DNA from: Desulfobacteraceae bacterium
GTDB lineage: Bacteria; Desulfobacterota; Desulfobacteria; Desulfobacterales; Desulfobacteraceae
Direction of reading: 5' to 3'
DNA length: 51,061 nt
NCBI GenBank assembly: GCA_024227235.1
Contig: JAAEKY010000522.1
Coordinates: 1 to 51,061 of the forward strand
Below, piece after piece: positions 1 to 8,810 of the stretch. Positions within the stretch are counted from its first letter, which is position 1, and every line of letters starts with the position of its first letter. Made by a program: the position numbers and the translations under genes. Below the pieces are notes generated by a model, which worked only from the letters and a program-made list of their open reading frames with translations, did not search any database and was not told where the DNA came from.

Positions 1-786
1 CTTAGACAAATCGTTAATCAGATTCATCCCAATGCGAACTCATCTAAAGAGGCCACAAATGGCTTTAAAATTTTAAGTGGCCTGTTTGCTTCCAAACTTG
101 AAGCAGATATCCTGCCTGGTGGTGGTCTTGGCTTTTTTGAAATGATGAGATATTTCCCTGAAGACACAGAACTCTTATGGCTGACATCAAATGCTCGATA
201 CACTATGGAAGATGAACTTAAATCCGCTGTACCTCAACATGTTTTTAGTTTATTGAATGCAAATAGCAATACTGTCCTTTTTCCCTCACAACCCGCTATT
301 ATAAACGGCAAACACAGATGGGCATGGTTGGAAGTTAACCCGAACACTTATGAAACCATTGCGGTTCTCGATACGGGTGAGCGAGGGTCTATGATTGAGC
401 GAGTATTCAGTGATTTGTGGCGGGATGGATTAGATTATATTACCGGCGGTCTGGTTGGTATAAGCTCATCGGTCTGGTCGGTGAGTGCCTATTCATTGAT
501 CATGAGTGATTATAAAAAAATTCTTGCAGCAGCTAAAAAATTTGCGTTAGGACTGGCTGATAACTTTAGTGCTTCTGTTAAAATAGGTGATTTTGAGCTC
601 AAAGGCGCCATTGGCAGCAGTGATGTCGAAACTGGATACAGTGGATCTGGATCGGATGCTGTAAATGCTGGCAGTAATGCTAAAAAAATGTGGGATAAAA
701 TTAATGACCCGAAAATCGATCTTGGCGGATTTGAAGGTGGTTTTAAAGACGGTGTGAATTACTACTTTTCCCAGGCTGGAGGATAA
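1..786 (+). CDS. 3' end of a large unidentified protein (partial)
   Basis: The reading frame is open to the left edge of the window, so the real start lies outside and about 261 C-terminal residues are visible. A methionine at base 142 is internal and need not be the start. The visible part has no transmembrane run. It contains a Trp-rich segment (HRWAWLEVNPNTYETIAVLD, bases about 310-380) that reads like the beta-strand part of a large extracellular or transglutaminase/RHS-like protein. A Gly/Ser-rich tail follows and ends with DGVNYYFSQAGG. I do not recognise a named family. The next gene starts 120 bp downstream with its own ribosome binding site, so the two are not obviously coupled. Function unknown. 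Confidence 0.6.
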   Translation, partial: LRQIVNQIHPNANSSKEATNGFKILSGLFASKLEADILPGGGLGFFEMMRYFPEDTELLWLTSNARYTMEDELKSAVPQHVFSLLNANSNTVLFPSQPAIINGKHRWAWLEVNPNTYETIAVLDTGERGSMIERVFSDLWRDGLDYITGGLVGISSSVWSVSAYSLIMSDYKKILAAAKKFALGLADNFSASVKIGDFELKGAIGSSDVETGYSGSGSDAVNAGSNAKKMWDKINDPKIDLGGFEGGFKDGVNYYFSQAGG

Positions 787-906
787 ATGGTACTGGATTT
801 GAAAGTAAATTCCGTGCTAACATATTGAATATTCAAGTAAGTTAAACTCGACTCGCTCTTAAGTTAATGACACTGAGCCGTTGATTATTGATAAAGGTAT
901 AAAAAA

Positions 907-3447
907 ATGCGTAAATTCTTTTTGCTCAGTTTTTTTTCGTTTCCCATACTAATGGCAGTTTTTCTTGCCCATGCAGTTTTTTTACAGGGTAATACAGGAC
1001 TAAAAATGGCCAAGACCCAGAATGGTTTTTTGATTTCAGGTACCACCCGGGAAATTAATCAGGTTCAAAAAAATGATATTATTATCTCCCTGCATGGCCT
1101 TTCATACCATGAGTTTCTCGGGTTTGTTACAACATGGCCATTTGCAAAAAATAATTTTACAGTAAAAGAGCGAACAGATACGTCTGGAACCATGACAATT
1201 TTAAGGGGTTTAAACAAGATAGAGCTGCCCATTAATACAATAGCGTTTTCTCCAGCGGCCCTTTTCAAGATTCTATGGCCCCAGATATTGTTAATGGCAG
1301 TATTTTTAAGTCTTGGAACTACAGGTCTTTTACGGGCGCCACCAAGCCCCCAGGCAACTCTTTTTTTTCTTATGCTGTGCAGTCTTTCAACTTCCCTTGC
1401 AATGACAATTCCCTCTTCTACAGGACTTTTATCACCATTTCCCCATTCTATTGCCTTTACCATCCATGCTGTTGCAAACTGGATCTCTTTTGGGTTGTGG
1501 TTGCATTTTGCACTCAGGTTTCCTGCAAGCCGTGATTTTATAAAGCATCGACCCTGGATACCTTTTGTAATATATTTTCTACCAGCTGTTACAACCATTG
1601 GTATATCTTTGTATGCAGCAGGTATCACCTTTGAGTTCTGGGGATGGGTACAAAAACTTAGAAATTTTTATCTCCCCTTTATTATCATTGGGGTCTTTGT
1701 CAAACATGTCCTTGATTATAAGTTTTCAAACACAAGACAGGAAAAAAATCAGGTAAAATTTCCTCTGATTGCGTATTGGCTGACTTTTTCGCCGTATTTA
1801 TTTTTATATCTTCTACCCAATCTTCTGATTGACCCTCCCCTCATTCCATTCAGAGTCGCTATCTTTGCCTTTTTTATTCTTCCTGTGGCATATCTTGCAG
1901 GGATATTATGGTACCAGGCGCTTAATATAGATAAGGTTGCCAGTAAAACAGTGGCCTATTTTATAACAATCATTGCGCTTGCCATTCTCTATTCACTTTT
2001 TCTTGCAGGTTTGAAAAAATATTTTTTTGGTGAACAGATTCTTTCCAAGGAGTTGTTTCTCTTTTTTCTTATTTTTGTAAATCTTATTTTCCATCCAGTA
2101 GTTCTTAGCCTTGATCATTTGATTAAAAAACGGGTATTTAAATACGAAACAATTTCTGCAAAAACCATGCATAAGTTCAGTAATATAATAGCTGCCAACC
2201 TGCATCTTCCCGACCTGGTGCATACCATTATCAATGAACTGCCTGAAGCCATAAATATCAGATCAGCTGCTGTGATGACCTTTGAAAAAAAAAGATCAAG
2301 ACTTTTTCCCAAACATCTTCGCTTTGGCTCAAACCCGTGGATTCAAAGCAGTCTTGCCAGAATGTTCAGGCATAAACACATTGAATATCTTGCAGCGGAT
2401 CATTTGCCAGATTATTTTTCAAAGCACTCAACTGAGTACCTTTCTGACCACTCAAGCCCCCCCTTAAACCCGGATAAAAATCTTGAAAAAGAGTTTAAAG
2501 AAATACAAAATGCCGGATTTTGCCTTGTTCTGCCCTTAAAGGGTCCTAAATCCCTTCTTGGTTTGCTATTACTGGGGGCAAAAAAAAGTGGTGCTGTGTT
2601 TGGAAAAGAAGATATTCATCTTTTGGCAAGTTTTGCTAATCAGGCAGCAATTGCCCTTGAAAATGCGATTACCCATGAATCTTTGATCAAAAGCAAGCTT
2701 CAGCTTGAAAAAATGTTTGATAAAAAAGTTCAGTCAGAAAAAATGGCAGCCATTGGCGAGATGACATCCATGTTAGCCCATGAGTTAAAAAATCCTCTTG
2801 GGATTATCCACAGCTCTGCCCAATACCTTCTTGACGGCAAGCAATCCAAAATTGTTACCAGGGAGATGCTCCAATATATTATAAATGAGGTGGATCATTT
2901 GAATTTGTCCATTAATAGTATCCTGAAACTTGCAAGACAAAAAACTCCTGAATTTGAAAGGGTTCATCTTGTTAAGAGAATTCCTCAACTATTAGACCAG
3001 TGGCAGCGTTCTGAAGACCACAACCCGGAAGTCAAAATTGATATGGATATTGCACCCTCTCTGCCTGAAATTTATGCTGATTTCAGACAGCTTGCCCAGG
3101 TAATGCTTAATCTCATCCGCAACAGCGAAGAGATGATGAACAAAGAGGGTCAGATAATGCTTAAGGCATGGTCAGATAACGATTTTATACAAATTCAGGT
3201 TATTGATGACGGCCCGGGTATTCCTGAAAATATTCTTGATAAAATATTTAATAATTTTTATACAACAAAAAAAGATGGTCTGGGGCTGGGTCTTGCAGCC
3301 TGCAGACAGATTGTCCATGCCCATAATGGAACAATATCATTAACAAACAGTGCAGGCAATGGTGCTATAGCCCTTATTAGGCTGCCCGTAAAACCTCTGA
3401 CAACTATTGGTAAATCACATGATAACGCAGCTGCTGAGACAGCATAA
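907..3447 (+). CDS. Membrane sensor histidine kinase (PDZ-like + multi-TM + GAF + HisKA + HATPase)
   Basis: An inner-membrane histidine kinase of 846 residues. A signal-anchor helix (about residues 5-25) is followed by a periplasmic segment resembling a PDZ fold (about 30-115, with VQKNDIIISLHG). Seven to eight hydrophobic helices follow (about 120-410), then a cytoplasmic GAF domain (about 430-590). The HisKA box has MLAHELKNPLG with phospho-His at residue 625, and the ATPase domain has NLIRNSEE (N box), DDGPGIP (G1) and GLGLGLAAC (G2). PDZ plus many TM helices ahead of a kinase recalls ComP-type sensors. The cognate regulator starts 17 bp downstream, so the pair is almost certainly co-transcribed. 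The start has an AAAGG-type site just upstream. The ligand is unknown; a sensing role for the TM/PDZ part is inferred. Confidence 0.92.
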   Translation: MRKFFLLSFFSFPILMAVFLAHAVFLQGNTGLKMAKTQNGFLISGTTREINQVQKNDIIISLHGLSYHEFLGFVTTWPFAKNNFTVKERTDTSGTMTILRGLNKIELPINTIAFSPAALFKILWPQILLMAVFLSLGTTGLLRAPPSPQATLFFLMLCSLSTSLAMTIPSSTGLLSPFPHSIAFTIHAVANWISFGLWLHFALRFPASRDFIKHRPWIPFVIYFLPAVTTIGISLYAAGITFEFWGWVQKLRNFYLPFIIIGVFVKHVLDYKFSNTRQEKNQVKFPLIAYWLTFSPYLFLYLLPNLLIDPPLIPFRVAIFAFFILPVAYLAGILWYQALNIDKVASKTVAYFITIIALAILYSLFLAGLKKYFFGEQILSKELFLFFLIFVNLIFHPVVLSLDHLIKKRVFKYETISAKTMHKFSNIIAANLHLPDLVHTIINELPEAINIRSAAVMTFEKKRSRLFPKHLRFGSNPWIQSSLARMFRHKHIEYLAADHLPDYFSKHSTEYLSDHSSPPLNPDKNLEKEFKEIQNAGFCLVLPLKGPKSLLGLLLLGAKKSGAVFGKEDIHLLASFANQAAIALENAITHESLIKSKLQLEKMFDKKVQSEKMAAIGEMTSMLAHELKNPLGIIHSSAQYLLDGKQSKIVTREMLQYIINEVDHLNLSINSILKLARQKTPEFERVHLVKRIPQLLDQWQRSEDHNPEVKIDMDIAPSLPEIYADFRQLAQVMLNLIRNSEEMMNKEGQIMLKAWSDNDFIQIQVIDDGPGIPENILDKIFNNFYTTKKDGLGLGLAACRQIVHAHNGTISLTNSAGNGAIALIRLPVKPLTTIGKSHDNAAAETA

Positions 3448-3464
3448 TTGTTTGGGAAAATAGT

Positions 3465-4796
3465 ATGAGACATAAAATCCTTTTAATCGAAGATGAAAAA
3501 AAACTGGTCCGAATTTTAAAACTGGTCCTTGAAGACAATGGATATCAGGTTAAAGAGGCCTATGACGGGCAGCAGGGAATAGATGTATGGACTCAATTCA
3601 AGCCTGATCTTGTTATTACTGATTTAAAAATGCACCCTGTTGACGGCATGGAGGTCTTAAAATTCAGCAGGCTTAATTTTCCAGATATTCCTTTGATTAT
3701 TCTTACAGCTTTTGGATCAATAGAGACTGCTGTATCTGCCATGAAATTTGGCGCGTTTGACTTTCTTGCCAAGCCTGTTGATCATGGGAACCTGCTCGAA
3801 GTTGTCGATTATGCCCTGATGCTTAGTAAAGAACAACCCAGAAACGAGCCAGACCTGCTGGAAAACCTGATTGGAAGTTCGAACAAAATGGAACAGGTTA
3901 AAAAAGATATTCTTCTGTTTGCATCAACAGGCTCATCTGTTTTAATTAATGGAGAATCCGGCACAGGTAAAGAGATAGCTGCAAGAGCTATTCACAAAGC
4001 ATCAAAGATGAAAAATGGACCCTTTGTAAAAGTCAATTGCGCTGCTATTCCACGAGAACTTATTGAAAGTGAATTATTCGGGCATAAAAAAGGTGCTTTT
4101 ACAGGTGCTTTGCAGGACAGAAAAGGTGCATTTGTCAATGCAGATAAGGGCACTTTGTTTCTTGATGAAATAGGAGATCTTCCCTTAGAACTCCAGCCGA
4201 AATTATTACATGCTGTAGAGGTAAAAACCGTTACACCTGTTGGAAGCAACAGCTTGATTCCTGTGACCGTTAAAATTTTGTCTGCTACAAATTTGAATCT
4301 TGAAACCATGATTGATGAATCAAAATTCAGGGCAGATCTTTATTACCGCCTGAATACTGTATCTGTTAATATGCCTGCACTAAGAGAAAAAAAAGATGAT
4401 ATAAAAGAGCTTGCCCTCTTTTTTATTGAACACTATTCAACGGAGTTTCAAAAGGCGATCCCACAAATTGATGATGCTGTTCTGGAAGCGTTAATACACT
4501 ATAAATGGCCCGGCAATGTAAGAGAGCTTAAAAATGTCATGGAACGCGCAGTATTGATGTGTGACAAAGGTTTAATCTCTTTAGATAATCTGCCTGAAGC
4601 CATTGCTGAACATAAAAAACACCTTCAAGATGATAATATTGAAGAGAAGCATCTTGATATGGCAGCCCAGGAACAATCCCTTTTACACAAAGCTTTGGAA
4701 CAGTGCAGCTGGAATCAGTCAAAGGCTGCCAAAATACTTGGTATTACCAGAAGCGCTCTTAGATACCGGCTTCAAAAGTATGGCATTAAAAAGTAA
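3465..4796 (+). CDS. Sigma54-dependent response regulator (NtrC/ZraR family)
   Basis: A 443-residue transcription activator with the full NtrC layout. The receiver (1-120) has its phospho-Asp at residue 53 (VITDLKM). The central AAA+ domain has Walker A GESGTGKE, the sigma54-contact loop GAFTGA, and Walker B LFLDEIGDL. The C-terminal Fis-type helix-turn-helix ends near AAKILGITRSALRYRLQKYG. All key residues are present, so it should hydrolyse ATP and open sigma54 promoters when phosphorylated. It follows the histidine kinase by 17 bp and is its evident partner. The regulon is not visible: I found no convincing -24/-12 element nearby. Such pairs often control envelope stress or surface polymer genes, and the next locus is a surface protein, but that link is inference. 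Confidence 0.95.
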   Translation: MRHKILLIEDEKKLVRILKLVLEDNGYQVKEAYDGQQGIDVWTQFKPDLVITDLKMHPVDGMEVLKFSRLNFPDIPLIILTAFGSIETAVSAMKFGAFDFLAKPVDHGNLLEVVDYALMLSKEQPRNEPDLLENLIGSSNKMEQVKKDILLFASTGSSVLINGESGTGKEIAARAIHKASKMKNGPFVKVNCAAIPRELIESELFGHKKGAFTGALQDRKGAFVNADKGTLFLDEIGDLPLELQPKLLHAVEVKTVTPVGSNSLIPVTVKILSATNLNLETMIDESKFRADLYYRLNTVSVNMPALREKKDDIKELALFFIEHYSTEFQKAIPQIDDAVLEALIHYKWPGNVRELKNVMERAVLMCDKGLISLDNLPEAIAEHKKHLQDDNIEEKHLDMAAQEQSLLHKALEQCSWNQSKAAKILGITRSALRYRLQKYGIKK

Positions 4797-5036
4797 AGGG
4801 TATCCGTGTCACCTAAAAATAAAATCTGATGGTAAATGGAATCTGGTGGGCGAATTCTAAAGACCGCCAGCCTGTTGTCCAGTCAATATCGGTATTATAA
4901 TAGAGATTTTAATTGTGGTTAATCTCTTGTTTAAAGGCTTTGAGGAATCAGGCAAAAGAGAATAACGATTATTTAGACTTGTATATAGTGGTTATTATCA
5001 GCCCGTATAAAATTTGGGGTGTTAACTTTGTAGTTC
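4797..5036. other. Intergenic gap, no gene seen
   Basis: About 240 bp between the convergent response regulator and the PilZ gene. Short open frames here are tails of neighbours in other frames. I see no strong hairpin with a T-run and no repeat. Confidence 0.5.
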
Positions 5037-5363
5037 TCAAAAAGGTTGAATAAACCAGACCCCAAAATTCTGCTTTTTAATGTTGTTCCACATTACTTTT
5101 CCTTGCATTGTAACAGAAATTCGGGATTGGGATTGTCTGCCCTGATCTTCAGGAATGGCAAGCAGTGTCATCATTGTGCTGACATCAGGAATATTATTGG
5201 GCCTTGCAGAGATACAGATGCCACAGGAACTTACATCAAGGGTATGACCAAAGCTATAATCTGTAATATCGCCCTTTGTCTTATTAGAAAAAAAACTGAT
5301 TGGCATGTTTAAAGATCGCCGGCTGTGTTGCCGACGATCTGAATTTTTATTAATATTTATCAT
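5037..5363 (-). CDS. PilZ-domain protein (c-di-GMP receptor type)
   Basis: A 108-residue protein made up essentially of one PilZ domain. It carries both c-di-GMP signatures: RQHSR (RxxxR, near residues 11-16) and DVSSCG (D/NxSxxG, near residue 44), followed by the usual beta-barrel strands ending in FGVWFIQPF. It should bind c-di-GMP, if the motif rule holds. It lies 28 bp behind the VPLPA-CTERM surface-protein gene on the same strand and may be read from the same transcript. No clear Shine-Dalgarno site precedes the ATG, which fits translational dependence on the upstream gene. Three PilZ genes lie within 8 kb of this window. Confidence 0.85.
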   Translation of the reverse strand: MININKNSDRRQHSRRSLNMPISFFSNKTKGDITDYSFGHTLDVSSCGICISARPNNIPDVSTMMTLLAIPEDQGRQSQSRISVTMQGKVMWNNIKKQNFGVWFIQPF

Positions 5364-5391
5364 ATTCTATAAAAGTATACGAAATAAAATA

Positions 5392-6291
5392 TTAATTGTT
5401 TTTACGTCGGTATCCCACAAAACCTATGAGCCCTGAAGCAAAAAGCCAGAGTGCACCGGGAATTGGAACGGAACTGACATTATGGACAGCAGTGAAGCCA
5501 ATGTAATCATCAGAAAATCCAAGGGAAGCCGCTTGAGCTGAGTCCTGAATATAATCAACTGCCAGCAGATCAAGATATTCAGTTGCTTCCCATGTTGTAT
5601 AGTCATATTCTGCCACCCGCTGGAATGCACCACTGAGTTCATCCCAAACCTTGATAGAGCTTAAAATACCTTCCCCATAATCAAAATCTGTGGTCTTGTC
5701 ACCTGACAAAAACAGTGTTCCGCCATCAAGTTCAAGCCATGAATTGCCATATGTCCAGTGATTATATAAAGAAAAATCTCCATCCACTACAGCAATGCCA
5801 CCGTCATTTAACCCAATAATATTGTCTGTAGCGTTATACCCGTCCCATAAATTAAGATTTCCATTAACCGCGAGAACAGCATTAGATCCTGATACATTTA
5901 TTTTGTTGTATCTACCGTAATACATAGTAGACCCATCTCCGACTTGGAGGTTTCCTGATACAGTTACATGCCCACCTGACTGAATATTCAGCAGGTTGTG
6001 AAATGAATTGTTTGCACCCACCAAAAGACCATTGGAGGCAGTAAATGAATAATTTGCATCTATATTGAGCTGGTTATAACTCTTCCCAAATCCCCCCATT
6101 ATAAAACGGTCACTTGCAGGAGTAACAGTATTATGGTCCAACCACCATAATGCCGGCACAGATGCAGAACCGCTATCAGCTATCTGGGTTGCATCAGGCA
6201 AAACTACACCAGCAGCAAATACCTGGAAAGGGGCAGTTAGAAAAATCAAAACCAATAAAAGAATAAGATGATTTTTGTATAATTTGATCAT
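5392..6291 (-). CDS. VPLPA-CTERM (exosortase-type) secreted surface protein
   Basis: A secreted protein of about 299 residues with an N-terminal signal peptide (Lys-containing start, then LILLLVLIFLTAPFQVFA). The body is built of repeating short beta units rich in G, N and V (for example VSGNLQVGDG, VNGNLNLWDG), suggesting a beta-helix. The C-terminal sorting tail has VPIPGALWLFASGLIGFVGY followed by RRKNN: motif, hydrophobic helix, basic cluster. This matches the VPLPA-CTERM class sorted by exosortase-like enzymes. I place the start at 6291, not at an upstream ATG at 6312, because AAAAGGAG lies 5 nt before 6291. No exosortase gene is in this window. A role in biofilm or cell-surface matrix is inferred from the sorting class only. 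Confidence 0.85.
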   Translation of the reverse strand: MIKLYKNHLILLLVLIFLTAPFQVFAAGVVLPDATQIADSGSASVPALWWLDHNTVTPASDRFIMGGFGKSYNQLNIDANYSFTASNGLLVGANNSFHNLLNIQSGGHVTVSGNLQVGDGSTMYYGRYNKINVSGSNAVLAVNGNLNLWDGYNATDNIIGLNDGGIAVVDGDFSLYNHWTYGNSWLELDGGTLFLSGDKTTDFDYGEGILSSIKVWDELSGAFQRVAEYDYTTWEATEYLDLLAVDYIQDSAQAASLGFSDDYIGFTAVHNVSSVPIPGALWLFASGLIGFVGYRRKNN

Positions 6292-6348
6292 TTTTTCTCC
6301 TTTTCTTATCATTATTAAACTAAAGTTAATTTTGTCGGTTAATGTTCT

Positions 6349-6564
6349 GTGAAAGTATTTAATAGCAACTCCTGTGCCAAAGAAAACACTGGTTTCGTAT
6401 CGGCTTCATTAGCAGACCATTTGGACGATCAATTGAAGATTTATGAAGTGAATTTAAAGCATTTGGTTGATATCGTTCAGCCACACTGGCTGTTATCAGC
6501 CAATGAAAAGGTATTGTTAGATAGGACGATGCTTTTAGTCAAGAAATGTATGAACAATAATTAA
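6349..6564 (+). CDS. Small hypothetical protein (71 aa, uncertain)
   Basis: A 71-residue open frame with a GTG start and no good ribosome binding site. The sequence is soluble and mostly helical, with a plausible amphipathic segment (LDDQLKIYEVNLKHLVDIV) and a Lys/Asn tail. I do not recognise it. It runs divergently from the surface-protein gene. It could be a real small protein, a relic or a chance frame. Confidence 0.3.
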   Translation: MKVFNSNSCAKENTGFVSASLADHLDDQLKIYEVNLKHLVDIVQPHWLLSANEKVLLDRTMLLVKKCMNNN

Positions 6565-6775
6565 AGAGTTGAAATATGCTCCCAACCAGTCACTGGCACA
6601 ACATGTCTTTATAACAAACAATCAAGAAAAAACTTATCCTTAACCCTAACATGACCTCATCTGGGAAAAAATGCCTCGGATATTGCACTCCTTATTGATG
6701 CAATGGATGTGATGTATACAAAAAATTGTGAATTAATACTTTTCAAAGGCTGGGAGGGGATAATTGCTACAGAAC
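6565..6775. other. Intergenic gap, no gene seen
   Basis: About 210 bp between the uncertain small frame and the zinc-finger gene. No RNA gene, repeat or clear promoter was seen. Confidence 0.4.
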
Positions 6776-7138
6776 TTAATATAACTCACTATTATTTTCA
6801 CTTATTTTTTGGACACAGGCCACGCAGAGATTGGATTCAGGCATGATCAAGAGCCGTTTAAATGGAATGGGCTCTTCGCAATTATTGCACATGCCAAATT
6901 CTGGGCTATCCAATCTATTGACAGAGTGTTTCAATGTTTCTAAGGTCTGCTTTGCCTTTTCAAGAGATGCCGCATTTATGCTTTTAGAGTTGATCGCTTC
7001 CATACGCGTCAGGCGACCAATGGCATTGTCAGGAGATACAGGTTTCGAAAGATTTTTAAAGGTTTCAACCTGCTGTTTCAAATTTTGAATTTTTTGGTGC
7101 ATGATCTGTTTTAATTTTTGTTTTTCTTCTGAATTCAT
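6776..7138 (-). CDS. TraR/DksA-family C4 zinc-finger protein
   Basis: A 120-residue protein. The N-terminal half is a predicted helical hairpin rich in Lys, Gln and Glu. The C-terminal half has a four-cysteine zinc finger, CNNCEEPIPFKRLLIMPESN followed by LCVACVQK. This is the TraR/DksA family, whose members bind in the secondary channel of RNA polymerase and tune transcription, often with ppGpp. At 120 residues it is shorter than E. coli DksA (151), so it is better called DksA-like than dksA. It is transcribed divergently from aroE across about 300 bp. A role in RNA polymerase control is family knowledge; the specific regulon is unknown. Confidence 0.85.
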   Translation of the reverse strand: MNSEEKQKLKQIMHQKIQNLKQQVETFKNLSKPVSPDNAIGRLTRMEAINSKSINAASLEKAKQTLETLKHSVNRLDSPEFGMCNNCEEPIPFKRLLIMPESNLCVACVQKISENNSELY

Positions 7139-7437
7139 GTTTTCTTCTATTTGTATAATTTGAAGTAAAATCCAAAATAACAGAAAATTAGGGAAAAAAC
7201 CAATCTATGATAATTAATTTTTCCTGAAACCAAAAAGTTTATCAATTAGTAAAAATGACTTTTCTCTAAAAGAATGTTGCCATTTCTGCATTTTATTGAT
7301 AGCGCTTGTGTGTTATTTGTTCAGTCGTTTTGTACTGATGAACAAAAAAATACTCGAACCATTGTTCTGTGAAAAAACGGGTTATGTACAAAAAAAAAAG
7401 GATTAATCACTATACCCTAAAGGAGATTCCAGGAAAG
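7139..7437. other. Divergent intergenic region between dksA-like gene and aroE
   Basis: About 300 bp of AT-rich DNA that must hold both promoters. I see no confident -35/-10 pair, riboswitch or repeat. The frame of aroE extends upstream to a GTG at 7369, but that N-terminal stretch is Lys-rich and unlike the family. Confidence 0.4.
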
Positions 7438-8298
7438 ATGAGATCAATTGGCGTCAACACCCAAGTCTGCGCAGTTATTGGCAATCCAGTTGGGCACAGC
7501 CTTTCACCGGCTATTCACAATGCCGCCTTTGAATTTTTAGATCTGGATTTCATTTATGTGGCCTGTCCGGTCGAGGATGTAAAAGGTGCATTGGCAGGTA
7601 TGCGTGCAATAAAAAACTTTCGAGGGATGAGTGTCACTATCCCGCACAAAATAGACGTAATGAAATATATGGATGAAATTTCAGCAGTAGACCGCAATAT
7701 TGGTTCAATTAATACGGTTCTTCATGAACAAGACCGATTGATCGGGTTAGGCACGGATGGGACGGGTGCGCTAAAAGCTCTCATTGATAGTGGTGTAGAA
7801 ATTGATGGAAAAAACATCTTAATTTTGGGAGCTGGCGGAGCAGCAAGGGCGATTTCCTTTACGCTTGCAATGGAAACCAAACCAGAACAACTTTTAATCC
7901 TCGCAAATAATGAAGCTAAGCTTCAAAAATTGAAAACTGATTTAAAGACCAGTACAAAAGCTGTTATCAAGTCAGGGTTAATAAACGAGAGTTCTCTGAC
8001 AAAAGCCATGAAAAAAGCTGATATAATCATCCATTGTACACCAATCGGTATGCATCCAAATATTGATACCTCTCTGATTTCTCCGGAGTTATTTCGACCT
8101 GAGCAGGTTATCTTTGATATTGTATACACACCTCTTGAAACGAAACTGCTATCTGAAGCCAAGTCTTGCGGTCTTAAGGTAATTCCGGGAGTTGAAATGT
8201 TTATCAACCAAGCGGCTCTGCAGTTTGAACAATTTAGCGGTGAAAAGGCACCTGTCGAGGTTATGCGCCGAGTAGTCATGGCGCATCTGCAATCATGA
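7438..8298 (+). CDS. aroE: Shikimate dehydrogenase
   Basis: Reduces 3-dehydroshikimate to shikimate with NADPH in the aromatic amino-acid pathway. Family landmarks are present: GNPVGHSLSPAIHN (shikimate-binding serines), SVTIPHK (catalytic Lys), GTDGTG (catalytic Asp), and the Rossmann glycine loop LGAGGAARA. I chose the ATG at 7438, which gives 286 residues and puts the GNPVGHS box at the usual distance. A GTG at 7369 would add 23 basic residues not typical of AroE. The stop overlaps the aroK start (ATGA), a sign of coupled translation. aroE and aroK catalyse consecutive steps, so their pairing makes sense. Confidence 0.95.
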   Translation: MRSIGVNTQVCAVIGNPVGHSLSPAIHNAAFEFLDLDFIYVACPVEDVKGALAGMRAIKNFRGMSVTIPHKIDVMKYMDEISAVDRNIGSINTVLHEQDRLIGLGTDGTGALKALIDSGVEIDGKNILILGAGGAARAISFTLAMETKPEQLLILANNEAKLQKLKTDLKTSTKAVIKSGLINESSLTKAMKKADIIIHCTPIGMHPNIDTSLISPELFRPEQVIFDIVYTPLETKLLSEAKSCGLKVIPGVEMFINQAALQFEQFSGEKAPVEVMRRVVMAHLQS

Positions 8299-8810
8299 AT
8301 ATAGTATTGATCGGATATCGTGGTACAGGTAAAAGTGTTGTTGGCAAAATCATCTCTGATCACCTCCAGATAAAATGTATTATTATGGACGCAAGAATAG
8401 TTGAAACGGCTGGCATGTCAATTCCAGATATTGTGAAAAATCATGGCTGGACAACATTCCGGGATATGGAATCTAAAATTGCTCTGGAGGTGGCAACGCT
8501 TGACAATGTCATTATTGATACAGGCGGGGGCATTATTGAACGGCCTGAAAATATTGATGCCCTGCAAAAGAACGCCCATATTATCTGGCTCAAAGCTTCA
8601 GTAGATGAAATCGTATCACGAATTAAGGGAGGCACTGAAAGGCCCTCTTTGACTGGTGGAAAAAACTTTACTGAAGAGGTGGCCCAAGTCTTGACATCAA
8701 GGATTCCAAAATACAGAAGAGCCGCTCAATACGAAATTGATACAGAACAACTTACTATTGAGCAGGTCGCAGATAGAATAATTGAAATTTGGAATAATGC
8801 TTCGGGCTAA
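8295..8810 (+). CDS. aroK: Shikimate kinase
   Basis: Phosphorylates shikimate at the 3-hydroxyl with ATP, the step after AroE. The 171-residue protein has the Walker A loop GYRGTGKSVVG near the N terminus and the family pattern FRDMES, where the Arg binds shikimate. It then has GGGII and the lid Arg in GTERPSL. Length is normal for the family. The gene overlaps aroE by 4 bp (ATGA) and overlaps the end of the convergent hybrid kinase by 3 bp, leaving no room for a terminator between them. Confidence 0.93.
   Translation: MNIVLIGYRGTGKSVVGKIISDHLQIKCIIMDARIVETAGMSIPDIVKNHGWTTFRDMESKIALEVATLDNVIIDTGGGIIERPENIDALQKNAHIIWLKASVDEIVSRIKGGTERPSLTGGKNFTEEVAQVLTSRIPKYRRAAQYEIDTEQLTIEQVADRIIEIWNNASG

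Noticed and set aside
907..4796. Reading the kinase-regulator pair as the PrsK/PrsR exosortase-associated system
   Set aside because: The PDZ-like, multi-TM N terminus is not clearly PrsK and no exosortase genes are nearby; too little evidence.
5046..5312. 88-codon plus-strand frame
   Set aside because: Lies antisense to a PilZ gene with complete motifs; no ribosome site.
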